64,000 nt of DNA from Labia minor (taxonomy: Eukaryota > Arthropoda > Insecta > Dermaptera > Spongiphoridae). The stretch is from NCBI GenBank assembly GCA_963082975.1, contig OY720344.1, positions 75,752,053 to 75,816,052 of the forward strand. The letters run 5' to 3'. Of this stretch, positions 11,690-22,645 are shown in pieces (position 1 is the first letter of the stretch; each line of letters starts with the position of its first letter). The notes under the pieces are model-generated. The model made no database searches. It saw only the letters and a program-made list of their open reading frames with translations, and was not told the DNA's origin. A program made the position numbers and the translations under genes.

Positions 11690-11970
11690 GTAGGGAGCCC
11701 AATTCATTTAACCATCCATGTTACATAAGGCAAAATAATGTCTTAACACTCCCTTTTTTAAAATTTAAAATAGAGGGAGAGAAAGAGTTTCAATTATATT
11801 CGAATAGTCGATATATTCTATATAGCAGTATTTTTTTTCTGAATTTAATACCAAGTTGATTTTCAAAATTTTCTATTCTTTATGCATATGATTGATTACA
11901 TGTGTTAAAATTTAAACAAATTCAAATATTCTAATTTTTAAATTTATATATAATTTAATATTATTTTTTC
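11690..11970 (+). repeat. Dispersed repeat, copy 2 of the pair with 9950-10202
   Basis: Direct copy of the earlier repeat, nested in the hAT element. Confidence 0.75.
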
Positions 11971-11972
11971 GA

Positions 11973-12090
11973 GACTAATGGCAAATACCGGTGGCCCTAA
12001 TCAGAGCAAGAGAAGACACCTTAAGGTAGCGGCCCAGTCGATGATGTTATATGGATCGGAGATTTGGGCTTTACAACAATATTTTAAGTG
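11973..12090 (+). pseudogene. Non-LTR retrotransposon fragment (R1/jockey-like type)
   Basis: The reading ANTGGPNQSKRRHL, then AAQSMMLYGSEIWALQ, matches the segment shortly after the reverse transcriptase domain of R1/jockey-like elements (PN.GGP...+R.L....S..LYG.EIW). It is only about 35 codons long and ends in a stop. It differs in sequence from the LINE family at 9330-9843. Confidence 0.8.
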
Positions 12091-12164
12091 AAAAAATGAT
12101 TTCTTGGTTATATAAAAATTAAAATATTATTCGTTATATCTTTATTATACAGAAAAGTAGGCGT

Positions 12165-12300
12165 GTTAATATAAAATATATACTTGGGACACCGAACTAT
12201 CACTCGACCCTTTAACCAATTTACTTATACAATTTATTTTTATATACTTTAAAAATTTTACAATTTTTTAATTATTTATTATAATTGTTAAATGGGATTT
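12165..12300 (+). repeat. Repeat family C fragment
   Basis: Shares ACACCGAACTATCACTCGACCC and the following TTTAA..ATTATTTATTA text with 11285-11345. Confidence 0.6.
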
Positions 12301-12684
12301 CTAAAAATGACCCATTCAAAATTTGTTTCCTAAAATGTTTCAAATTAATTATATCAGTGTGTCTGTTTCTCGATTTTTTAAATTTTGATTTTGGATTCGA
12401 TTAGAGTTTAAAATGTGTAAATGTAAAGTGTGGTCTTGGTTTTTTAAAATTCATTTGGGAACATGGTCAAATCGGCGGTCAAAGTTGAAAATTCCCCCAT
12501 ATATTATAACTACTGTAATTAGTATTATTATAATGTAAAATTATAAAGAAAAAATACTTAGATATTATTGTAGACATTTTCATTCTGTAAATTAAATAAT
12601 TTTATTTCATTTAAATAAATATCTATTTTTAAATATTTTTTTCTCTATACATTATTTATCTAATTCTCACAATATATTAAGATC

Positions 12685-12900
12685 ATACTGGGACCCTGAG
12701 CCTCGGCTCGGTAATTAAGTTAAAAAAAATTAATTCATTATTATTGGGTTTGGCTGGTAATATTAATACTTGGGACACCGAGCTGATATACAATTTTTTA
12801 ATTGATTTATTACAATTATTATCATTGCATCAATCTGATTAAAATGAATGGAACTGGGGTCCTCAATAATACATAAATATGTATTATTAGGTATGTTTCT
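12685..12900 (+). repeat. Repeat family C copy
   Basis: GAGCCTCGGCTCGG, the TTATTGGGTTTGGCTGG block, GGGACACCGAGCTG and CATTGCATCAATCTGATTAA occur in the family order. It ends near the ATACATAAATATGTATTATT palindrome, which is also present at 14757-14776. Confidence 0.7.
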
Positions 12901-13449
12901 AAGTGCATGAATATTTTTTTTTATTGGAAGAATGATAAATATTTATCGTAATTTATAATTATAAAATATTATTAAAATATATATTTTTAATTTTATTTCG
13001 AAATTAAATAAAAATTTTTAAAATATTTTAAATATAAAAAAAATATTAATACAATATCCTTTAAAAAAAGGCGGGAGTAAAATTTCAAAATGGATGCCAT
13101 TTTTGACGTCACCCATATATAATTTTTAATTAAGAAATACATAATGAAGCTGTATGTTTCAAGAGATATGATCAATAAAACTTAATTTTTCTTTATAAAT
13201 ACTATATCTAGTGTGAATTTGAAAAAAATCGTTAGAGCGGTTTTTGAGAACCAATGGCTATATATAGAAATATAGATATATAGATATATACAAGTTTAGC
13301 TAGCATAATAAGATAAGATTTATATTATATTGTATCAATTCATGTAGTATGATTTAGGGTGGTAGCAAATATTTTTATATATTTATGGCAGACTCGGCAT
13401 ACCACGACCTAAATTTCTAATACAAATAAAAGGTCTTTAAAATTAATTA
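12901..13449. other. Interior of the hAT element, unassigned
   Basis: AT-rich. At 13085-13300 there is repeat-like text (GGCGGGAGTAAAATTTCAAA, TGACGTCACCC, AAAATCGTTAGAGCGG) followed by TAGCTAGCATAATAAGAT at about 13300, which also occurs at 11430. It looks like the tail of another nested repeat. Confidence 0.45.
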
Positions 13450-13595
13450 ATCGGAGCTGAACCGAAAACCGAAAACCGAAAAGACCCGTTATTTTTGCCG
13501 GAACGAAAACCGGAACCGAACTGATATTTTTTTTTTATTGAACCGGAAGGAAAACCGAAACGAAAAAAATAACGGTTCGAAGCCCTGATTTAAAC

Positions 13596-14084
13596 CATCT
13601 CGTTATATCATTTGTCTAAAAAAACATATTTTAATTACCCAAGAAATCATTTTTGCACTTAAAATATAGTTGTAATTAATAATTGACGTTTTGAAAATAT
13701 TTTTGTATTCATCAAACATTAAAAATAATATATTCTGTTTTTTAACCTTTCACTTTCAAATAAAAAAGAAGAAATATTCAAATATATAGAAAGAATAAAT
13801 AAAAATGAAGTTATATATGATCTAAATATTTTATTAAATAAATTAAAATGAGAACTTTTAGAATAAATTATTTAATTGCATTGATATTTGAATATTAGAA
13901 TTTAAAATAAAAAGTGAAATTTTACAATAATTTTTAAATTCTGAGCAATGTGCAGGCAAAAAGTCAAATTATCGCCACCAGCGCCTCTATGATCTAGCAT
14001 TGTAACTAAACTAATTTTATTTAAATTCCACCCCCTGGACACACCTTACCAATTAGCGGTTTTATAAAAGAAGTCTGACATGCC
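13596..14084. other. Intergenic sequence
   Basis: AT-rich text. At about 13960-14084 there is a less biased patch (CAGGCAAAAAGTCAAATT, ATCGCCACCAGCGCCTCTATGA in effect) that looks like part of the repeat at 14085. No gene. Confidence 0.4.
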
Positions 14085-14185
14085 CTGAGACATACTGAAT
14101 ATGCATAAAAAATTTCATAAGAATCGGTCCAGCCGTTTCGGAGGAGTATCATTTCAAAGTTTTGTGACACGAGAATTTTATATAT
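14085..14185 (+). repeat. Dispersed repeat fragment with a GGTCCAGCCGTTTCGGAGGA block
   Basis: CATACTGAATATGCATAAAA is followed by ATTTCATAAGAATCGGTCCA and GCCGTTTCGGAGGAGTATC. The sequence type is familiar from non-coding parts of insect retroelements and Helitron-like repeats. Class not assigned. Confidence 0.5.
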
Positions 14186-14744
14186 AAGATATAATAATCA
14201 ACAGCACTACACACGAAAATCAATTAAAAATTTTTCATACAATAAAAATAAAAGAAAAATAAAAAAAAAATCAAAAGACAATTTTTAGGAATGATCTATT
14301 TTTACCACAAATAAATTTTACATTTTTTAATAATCATTTTATTTTTTTAGTATAAAGTTTGAAATTTAAAATTATAACACTTTTAGTTATACAAAAATAT
14401 TCGATTATATATTAACGATTAAAGAGTTACATGTGGTGGAGAAAAAAATCAATCATGACAATTTTGTGGCACGTTAGTTACTTCAAAAATAATTTTGTGG
14501 CACGGACATTGAAAAAGATTCGCCATTCTTGATATAAATGATATCTTATTCTTATTTTATTAGATTAGCAAAATTTATATATATTTGTATATTTTTTTAT
14601 ACTTAAAATATTTTAGAATGTTTAGTTCGTTTTTAATTTAATTTCAAAATAAAATTAAAAATATTTATTTTAATAATATTTTATAATTAAATTAGGATAT
14701 ATATAATTATCATTCTTTCACTCAAAAAAAAAATATTCATGAAC
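14186..14744. other. AT-rich intergenic sequence
   Basis: No gene or repeat recognised. Confidence 0.4.
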
Positions 14745-14885
14745 TTAGCCACATAATAATACATATTTATGTATTATTGAGTTCCATTCATTTTAATCAG
14801 ATTGATGCAATGATGTAACATTTAATAATTGTAATAAATAATTAAAAAATTGTATATCAATATTTTTTAAAGGATCGAGAGGTAC
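14745..14885 (-). repeat. Repeat family C, reverse fragment
   Basis: TTAATCAGATTGATGCAATG is the reverse complement of the block at 11370 and 12832, continuing to TTTTTTAAAGGATCGAG, which reverses CTCGACCCTTTAAAAAA. The short minus-strand ORF over it is not a gene. Confidence 0.7.
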
Positions 14886-15476
14886 TTTAAAATAAGAATT
14901 AGAAGGGTATACTGGTATACATAAAGGTTCATATAGATTGAGAGAAAGAGATACGTCAAGAGAAACTTGTGTGTTTGATTTTGCCAAATAGAAAGATACG
15001 AATTTTTTTTAACATTATATAATATAAGAAATTACTGAGATATCATATGATAATAATTGAAGTTTAAATGAATTTATTGTAACAAATTTAAAGATATTAT
15101 ATAAAAAAAAATAAATTTCCAATCCATCAATGTTATTTGGAAAACTTTGACCCGCTCTCTAACGGTCGAAAAGTTAACCAAGTATCTTGTTAATGAAATC
15201 TCCAATCTATTTATTCTTTCCTTTATCTTTCCGCACTTGCTAAATTAGGTATGTACCTTTTGAGAGCTAGAATAAATAATTAAATATATTAAATCATATT
15301 AAATAAAATAATAGAGATGTCATCCAAAAAAGAATATTTACTATCATTTTGATATTTAATATCGTCTTTCTTCCAATTCGGTCAAATTATCCATTTATAT
15401 TGACTCAAAGATATATCATCAATGTCCCAACCTTGGTCCGACATCTTGGTAAAATTAAATAAAGTTTCGGTATATA
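14886..15476. other. Intergenic sequence
   Basis: Mixed AT-rich text; no gene or known repeat recognised. Confidence 0.4.
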
Positions 15477-16008
15477 TACTATGGCCCCTACACCTCGCAG
15501 AATTTGATGAAACTTCGCCAGTTGATTCTTTGATTAATTCTAAGAAACTTTTTCCTTAGGCAATTCTTGGGGAAACTTCTAGTTTTCGAGATAAAAAGGA
15601 TTAAAGATTGGATATAAATTAGATGGTTATGAATGTCGAAATGTGCAGCCATTAAGAAATTTTCATTGACTAATTTACTAATTATTCACATATTCACTAA
15701 TTTTTGTTTTTTTCTGTTCGGTTTGGTTATAGGGAAATTATTTAATTAATTAATTTTTTAATTTTTCTATATACAATCCGAACTGAAAAAACCGAAAATT
15801 AGCCGCGGCCTCTGCTAGTCAAACTGATAAGACATGATAGCTAAATGGGATATCAATGGATTTATATCCAATCTTTAATCCTTTTTATCTCGAAAACTAG
15901 AAGAAGAAGTTTCCCCAAGAATTGCCTAAGGAAAATGTTTCTTAGAATTAATCAAAGAATCAACTGGCGAAGTTTCATCAAATTCTGCGAGGTGTAGGGG
16001 CCATAGTA
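15477..16008. mobile_element. Fold-back element with about 145-bp inverted arms
   Basis: The left arm (15477 to about 15620) starts TACTATGGCCCCTACACCTC. It is nearly perfectly inverted at about 15862-16008, ending GGTGTAGGGGCCATAGTA. TA stands next to both ends, as for Tc1/mariner-type insertion. The spacer of about 240 bp has no transposase. A few small differences between arms suggest old age. Confidence 0.8.
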
Positions 16009-16340
16009 TACATTTTTTATATCGGAGAGAAATGGCTTTATGAATATTTTTATTTTTTCATTTTCTATTTTATTTTTAATATGTTGGCTTCAAACTATTT
16101 TGATAAACATATTTAATTGTTACTAAATTAAATGTAATTTGTGTAATATGAATCGTAAAAATAAATATACTTTCTCATGGTAAAGAAAAATCGTCCAAAA
16201 TACCAAATAGCATACACACGATTAATATTTATACTGAAATTTCATAATCTATGTTTTGTAAAGCTCGAGATATTAAAAAAAACCTTGAATATCTAATTTC
16301 TACGAAATCTTCTGTTTATCTTTTTTTCCCTCGAATGATG
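16009..16340. other. AT-rich intergenic sequence
   Basis: Nothing recognised. Confidence 0.4.
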
Positions 16341-16550
16341 ATTTAATTTGTTACTTTGGGAGAAGTGAATACCCTTGGAGCAAACATCATTTGCACTATT
16401 AAAACAAATTGCCAGCCAGACATGAGTCATCGGTGCAGGAGGCGCCTCCGCGAATTCGATTCCTTTTCATTTCCACCCAAGAATTCATTAACACTGTCTT
16501 GTCTGCCTCATTCTCCACAAGTTGATCAATTGATTATCTTTTGCTTTTAA
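16341..16550. other. Coding-like island open on both strands
   Basis: The stretch is markedly richer in G and C than its flanks. The plus frame (16356-16550) reads GEVNTLGANIICTIKTNCQ and on; the minus frame reads VENEADKTVLMNSWVEMKRN, then GGASCTDDSCLAGNLF and a stop at about 16372. Neither matches a family known to me. A terminal exon of a minus-strand gene, perhaps the BMP receptor, or an old pseudogene are both possible. Confidence 0.2.
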
Positions 16551-16648
16551 AAATAAAAAAAAAAATTTTGAAAAAATAATAGGAATATCATTTAAAATGT
16601 TATGTAAATTTGTTTATTATTAAGAAATAAATTTAAGTTTAATTTAAG

Positions 16649-16945
16649 TTTTGAGAAATGTAGCTCATTCGGAAGAGAGTCATTTACTACCACGTTTTGA
16701 TTTTTTTCCCCTCTAAACTGACCGTAAAAATAAAGATATATGTTTGATAGTTTTTCACATGATTAAAAATTGTATAAAACTACTATATATAGAATTTCAT
16801 CTTGATTGAATCGCTGAAAGTACTGAAATTAATTTTTTAACACTGCAAATCACGCGCCAACACGTGACGTGGTGCCATCAACAAAGAGCCAAACATGCGC
16901 TGATTTATTGAATATTATTTGTTAATTTTAATTTATAATTATGAA
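16649..16945 (-). repeat. Dispersed repeat family A, reverse copy
   Basis: Contains GAGAAATGTAGCTCATTCGG, AAACTGACCGTAAAAATAAA, TTTTTCACATGATTAAAA, GAATCGCTGAAAGTACTG and the CACGCGCCAACACGTGACG block in reverse order to 20431-20959. Both terminal hairpins are missing. Confidence 0.85.
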
Positions 16946-18042
16946 AATTCCATAAAAATTATCTCTAAAATTTTCAAGATCAGATATTTATATATCTTAC
17001 CGTTAAAGTATAAATTATAGTGATATCGCAATTGATATAGGTTCATTATTTAGCTTATGTCTAATGAGATTATAAAAATTCATAAAAATTTGAATATGAA
17101 AAATTGAATTAACAAGTATTAAAATAAAACCTTGGAATTTTCAGTGATTCTAATCTAAATATTGACAAACAACCACGGATTGCCACAATCAAAGAAATAA
17201 AAATGCAAATTTATTTTATCTAAAATATATTTACATATATCCTTTATTAATCAAGAAATAAAAATGGAGAAAAATAAATATATGTAATCAATATATTTAT
17301 TAGTATTTATGAATTTTTAATAGAAATATGATAGCATAAAAAATATACAAAATGAATTATAATACAAAAAAATTATGCAAAGAAATTAAACTATTAGTCT
17401 TAGTATACTTATTATTATTGATATATTAATTATTAAAAACTATATTAATAATAATAATATATGTTTCCATCTTTCCAGAATCGAAGTATAATTTTTTTTT
17501 TTTTGTCTTTCAATGAGTCACAAAACGAAATAATTAGTTTCAATGTTTATAAAAATATATTTTATTATTTTAGAAAAAAAATATTGTTTTTAATTTTTAA
17601 TATTTTATTTTTAAAAATTAAATAAAGAATATATATTTTATAAGTTTTATAAATAAATATCGCTATGTGAAATAGTGAATTCGCGAGGTTGAAAAAATTC
17701 TTGGGAAATTTTATAGGCATTACACACATATGTGGGAGAAAGAATCTTTACTTTTTTTTAATCAAATTTCAATTCATTTAATTCATTTCTTATGTATACA
17801 TCGTAGCTAAATAAGAATCAAATGATGATGGATATTGATGGATGATAATTTAAAAAAAGGAGAGATTTTTTAATTTATAGAAAAAAAAACATCCAAGAAT
17901 CAAGCGAGAGAGAGCATTTAAATTTAAATTATCTGTAATATACAAATACAAATATAGTATCTGAATAAATTAAGATACTTAAATATAATGTGTACATAGT
18001 ACATTATAAAATTTAAAATTTATTACTAAATTCAAAAAGTTG
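16946..18042. other. AT-rich intergenic sequence
   Basis: No gene or family repeat recognised. Confidence 0.45.
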
Positions 18043-18640
18043 GAATGTCATTTATAAAATGGCATGCTTTTAAAAGACCAAATTTAAAAAAAAACAACTT
18101 TTTTTAGAATAATATAAATCAAAGGGGACTGACACTTGCCACCTTGTTTTTGACTACCTGCTGGCCCCATGAGGATTTTTGTCAACATTGAGTACAATGA
18201 TCACTTTGTCGTATGTTGATATATTGATATGTTTCCAAATAAAAGGTGAGATATATATTTATATTCTTCACATTCCCCTAAAAACAAGAATTGATAATGT
18301 GCGCTGAAACGTCAACACTCAAATCAAACCTAAGAGAATATATATAATTTTAAATAAAGTTACCTGTCAATACTTTTATTAATTATATTAATTATAATTG
18401 TATGTTTTAGATATAATATTATATACTTTAGCCTTTGAGGCAATGCTGCCCCCCCCCCCCCCAATGTAATAATAATAATAAAATATAATATTATATTGTT
18501 TTTTAAAAAAGGTATAATTTTAATAGGACATTAAACAATGATTTTTTAAATTATACATATATAAAATTTAGGGATAATTTTTCATATTACTTATATTTCT
18601 AGTATGTATTAATTAAATACTCCAGATATTTAATAATAAA
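18043..18640 (+). repeat. Direct repeat, copy 1 (pair with 22095-22645)
   Basis: About 0.55 kb is shared in the same orientation with 22095-22645, including ATACAATGATCACTTTGTC-type text, TTGATATATTGATATGTTT, ATAAAGTTACCTGTCAATAC and AAAGGTATAATTTTAATAGG. A C homopolymer at about 18450-18462 replaces other sequence of the second copy. The repeats could be a duplicated segment, old LTRs or a dispersed element; no gag or pol lies between them. Confidence 0.8.
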
Positions 18641-18751
18641 TTTTGTGGCTTGTGTGTGTTGAGTCACGGTACAATTCATCTTAAGATTGTATTCTAGAAT
18701 TTAATCATCAAAATTAATCAAAATTAATTTTTAATTTCTTATTTCTTGTTA

Positions 18752-18791
<40 letters not shown>

Positions 18792-19085
18792 CTCTCTGAT
18801 CAATTAATTAAACTTATTGGTCTTTTTAAGAAAATTAAATATTTTAAATAATGAAATGTAAAAAACAATTATTTTTATGTAATTGTTATGTTAGCTTTCA
18901 TAAAAAATTGTCTAAAACCTAAATAGAACCTATAATATACATTTTAGTGACCTTTCTTTTAAAGTCTCAATTCATTAGATATGTCAGATCGTGCTCAATC
19001 AGAATTTTACAAAATTTTCACAAAAAAGTATAATATGGGTTGTCTTTACGTTCTAGAATGTTGCTTAAGTTGTTTTTTTTTTATT
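18641..19085. other. AT-rich sequence with an AT microsatellite
   Basis: (AT)n at about 18757-18788. Nothing else recognised. Confidence 0.5.
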
Positions 19086-19512
19086 TTTGCCGACCCCGAC
19101 AATAGTAAGGGGTCCGTCCGTCCGAATAGATGTGTACAGCTTGAATGGCTCAACGGATTTTGATAAAATTTGGTATATTTACTTAATGCATCAGTATGAT
19201 AAATTGATCAACTTTTAGTGTATATTCGGAAACCCGAAGTGGTAGTATTACTGATCGACGATAGAAAGGGAAGGGTTATTTTCACACGAAATTTCACATG
19301 AGGAGATTTTTACATATCTCCACGATTCATGAACTTTGTATTAGTTTTATCCTCGGGAAAAATCATCTTCATTAGTTTTTTCTTAATTTAAAATTATATG
19401 ACGTCACCCAGCCCTTCACGATGACAGTGCCTCCTTATATATTATAAATAAAATAATTAATTTATTAAATTAATTTATTTCAACCCGTCGGGCCTGGCCA
19501 CAGATCAACTTA
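19086..19512 (+). repeat. Dispersed repeat family B, fullest copy
   Basis: Ordered blocks: GCCGACCCCGACAATAG, GGTCCGTCCGTCCG, GATGTGTACAGCTTGAATGG, TTTTGATAAAATTTGGTATA, GGAAACCCGAAGTGGTAGTA, GATCGACGATAGAAAGGGAA, TTTCACATGAGGAG, TCCTCGGGAAAAATCATCTT, ATGACGTCACC and CCTGGCCACAG. The copy at 871-1510 carries them in reverse. No ORF of note; class unresolved. Confidence 0.8.
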
Positions 19513-20339
19513 TTTTCCTTTATATAAAATATTTAATTTTATTAAAAATATTCCATCTCTATAAGCAAAATTAATTGTTTAGAAAGTAACCCTTAGAAAT
19601 TTTATTTAATTAAACAACATATAAATCTATGTGATGCGGAAATAAAATTAAAAAAATAATTTTAATTTGACTATGTGTGTATAAAATAAAACCCATTTAA
19701 TTTATTTATTTATACTTGTATTATATCAAAATGAATAAAAATAAAAAACTAAAACTATCACATAATTGGACAGATAAATAAAATAAAATAATATTTAAAA
19801 ATAATTATTTAATAATAAACATATAATAGTAATCTTATTGTGGGATTCTTAATGGAATGAATTTCACAAATAAACTCTCCTCATTAAGTATATAATAGAA
19901 ATTAAGGCGTTTTATATAATTTGATATAATAGTATATAGAAGATATTGAAAAACTGAGATCATTTGTAATTAGTCATTGAATATTATTTGTGCGACTCAG
20001 AAGCCAAAACGATTAACTCCACATTTACAGAAACAGAAAATGAAGCCCGAAGTTCAGAGTTTATAGGAAATTCAGGGTTATTGATTACAAAAAAAATGTA
20101 TATTGCATTGCAATATTAGGATTATCAAGTTCATTATTCACTTCATATGTTGCAGATTACCTTAATTACATTACATTACTAGCAAAATTTTAAAAATTGG
20201 AGTTAATCGGTTAGGCTTCTATAAAAAATTTTGTTTGTTTGTTCTAACTTTATGTTATGTTTTCTGTGTATGTTTAGTTTTTGTAGATGTTTTGAAAACC
20301 TTTTCATTTATATACCATATACAATAAGTTACTCTAAAT
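19513..20339. other. AT-rich intergenic sequence
   Basis: Slightly less biased text at 19985-20175, but no coding signature. Nothing recognised. Confidence 0.4.
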
Positions 20340-20430
20340 CAGTGGTTCCCAAGCTTATTTGGCTAAGCGCCCCCTTTCCAGAATTTATGCTTAAACAGTT
20401 GAATTGTGCTTATATTTATTCAAAATGAGC
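20340..20430 (+). mobile_element. hAT-type terminus truncated by a family A insertion
   Basis: CAGTGGTTCCCAAGCTTATT, followed by AAGCGCCCCCTTTCC, is the usual left end of hAT-type short elements (CAGNGGTTCNNAA). The expected opposite end was not found; family A starts directly after at 20431. Confidence 0.55.
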
Positions 20431-20959
20431 TGGAGTGTCTCCACTCGACTATCTCGCAATTTGAATTGGATTAAATAACATAATATATTATATTTAAATT
20501 TAATTAAATTAATTATCCATTATAAATTAAAATTAATAGATAATATTTATTAAACCAGCGCAGGTTGGGCTCTTTGTTGATGGTACCACGTCACGTGTTG
20601 GAGCGTGAGATTTGCAGTGTTAAAAAATTAATTCTGGTATTTTCAGCGATTCAATCAAGCTCAAATTCTATATATAGCAGTTTTATACAATTTGTAATCA
20701 TGTGAAAAAATATCAACCATATATCTTTATTTTTAGGGTCAGTTTAGAGAAAAAAAAATCAAAACGTGGTAGTAAATGACTCTTCCGAATGAGCTACATT
20801 TCTCAAAAGTTGATAGAAAACACACACACACAGACACAGAAACAGACATTTTTCTCAAACTTAGTGAGAATGATTAAAGAACCTTCAAAACGTATAAAAA
20901 CATCAAAATCTCAATATCGAAAATTTTCGTGATCACAATAATATCTCTGGCGAGATAGT
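20431..20959 (+). repeat. Dispersed repeat family A, near-complete copy
   Basis: Starts TGGAGTGTCTCCACTCGACT (hairpin GAGTG/CACTC) and ends ATATCTCTGGCGAGATAGT. In between are AACCAGCGCAGG, CACGTCACGTGTTGG, ATTTTCAGCGATTCAATCAA, ATCATGTGAAAAA, AGGGTCAGTTTAGAG, GAGCTACATTTCTCAAAAG and AACCTTCAAAACGTATAAAA. The terminal ACTATCTCG and CGAGATAGT are inverted to each other. Confidence 0.85.
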
Positions 20960-21421
20960 AAAAAAAGATTGAGTAACGCATTATATAAAGATAAAATTTT
21001 GCATTAATTTTTATTTTTATAAATAAAAATTGATTGGACATTTTTTTTAGTTGTGTTAATAATTAATATACGTTCCCATTACCAACTCGATTATTTCTTG
21101 TCTTTTAATGACTCACATAAATATAGTGTACATGTGTTTTATTTATATATAAATATATACTTTTTTTTAGTGGCTTTATATAATATAAGATTTTAAATCT
21201 TGATTTGAATTATCGACATGTTTATTTAAACGAAATTAGCTAGACATAAGATTAATTAAAAATAAAAAATGTGTGGAAAAAGAGAAGGAAGCCTGTTATT
21301 AGTGGCAAGCAAAGAAAGTATCACGAGGAAAATTAAACAACAAATTTTAAACAAAAAAAAATTAATAGATATTAAGAAAATATTTACAAGGAGTTCAACT
21401 CTGTTATAAATAAAAAAAAAT
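20960..21421. other. AT-rich sequence, nothing recognised
   Basis: The minus-strand ORF across 21256-21450 is Phe/Leu/Ile-rich and partly in repeat sequence. Confidence 0.4.
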
Positions 21422-21500
21422 CGGAGTGTCTCCACTCGACTATCTCTCAAATTTGAATTAGATTAAATAACATATATTATATTTAAATTAAATTTAATTT
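21422..21500 (+). repeat. Repeat family A, 5' end only
   Basis: CGGAGTGTCTCCACTCGACT, then the TTTGAATTAGATTAAATAAC block; it stops about 80 bp in. Confidence 0.75.
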
Positions 21501-21531
21501 ATCAAATGATAAATTACATACATACATAAAT

Positions 21532-21578
<47 letters not shown>

Positions 21579-22094
21579 CAAAACAAAAATTTTTGGAAAT
21601 AAAAAAATCTTTTGAAAAAAAGAAAAAGGAACAACAAAATATATATTCTATGGCCTTAAATCCTTCGAACACTTTAAATGTTCTTTTGTCAATTATTTTA
21701 CTGATTTTTAAAATACAAAGGGAATTGAATTCCGGAAGAAGAGAAGAGATTTTTCGTTGAATAGGGTAAACTTTGTTCCTAGTTTTTAAACAATGGAATA
21801 CAGGGCAGGTAACAACTTTAAAACTTTTTAAATAAGAATTCCAAACTATTTAACAACTTTGCACTTCATGACACCCAATCCAAATATATCTAGGAATTTG
21901 CATGTGTGTCTGTCTGTTTGATAGATATCTTTGAGAATAATCTATGAACCTCAAATAAAACTATAAGTTTCTCTATTTATAAATGTGAACAAAAACAAAT
22001 TAGAAAAAATTAGAATTATGGAGTCGGTCGGCTATAAGTGCCCTTGCCTTGTAATATTCTGTTTTTCAAAAGCTTATGTTTTTTTTTCAAAAGA
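21501..22094. other. Intergenic sequence with a CA/TA microsatellite
   Basis: (CA)n then (TA)n at 21535-21575. Otherwise unassigned. Confidence 0.45.
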
Positions 22095-22471
22095 AGTTGA
22101 AATGCTATGTATTAAATGACATGCTTTTAACAAATCAAATTTAAAATAAAAATAAAAAGGAACCGACATTTGCCACCCTTGACTACCTGTTGACCTCATG
22201 AGGATTTCTGTCGCCAGAACATTGAATACAATGATCACTTTGTCTTATGTTGATATATTGATATGTTTACAAATAAAAGGTGAGACTAATGAAATGTCGA
22301 CACTCAAATCGTTTGAAGATATATATATAATTTTAAATAAAGTTACCTGTCAATACTTTTATTGATTATATTAATTATAATTCTACACTTTTGAGATAAA
22401 ATTATTTATTTTAGCCTTTAAGGCAATGCCTCCATTGTATGGTCACTGGCCGAGCTAATGTAATAATAATA

Positions 22472-22502
<31 letters not shown>

Positions 22503-22645
22503 AAAATATAATATAAAAGATTTGTTTTTAAAAAAAGGTATAATTTTAATAGGACCTTAAATAATGATTTTTTAAATTATACATATATGAAATTTAGGGC
22601 TAATTATTCATATTATTTATATTTAGTATGTATTAATTAAATACT
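22095..22645 (+). repeat. Direct repeat, copy 2 (pair with 18043-18640)
   Basis: Second copy of the 0.55-kb repeat. It has CTCCATTGTATGGTCACTGG where copy 1 has a poly-C run. Confidence 0.8.

Larger units (their letters stand above)
10288..13587 (+). mobile_element. hAT DNA transposon (3.3 kb), internally deleted, with nested repeats
   Basis: The left end CAGGGCTTCGAACCGG is inverted at the right end (GGTTCGAAGCCCTG). The flanks carry an exact 8-bp duplication ATTTAAAC at 10280-10287 and 13588-13595, which is diagnostic of hAT insertion. A transposase C-terminal piece lies at 10741-11016 near the left end. Between them sit copies of family C, a second copy of the 9950-10202 repeat and a non-LTR fragment at 11973-12090. 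At 13450-13590 the right end repeats left-end-like text (AACCGAAAACCGAAAACCG) in direct orientation as well. It has no intact transposase and is dead, but the element boundaries are clear. Confidence 0.88.
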
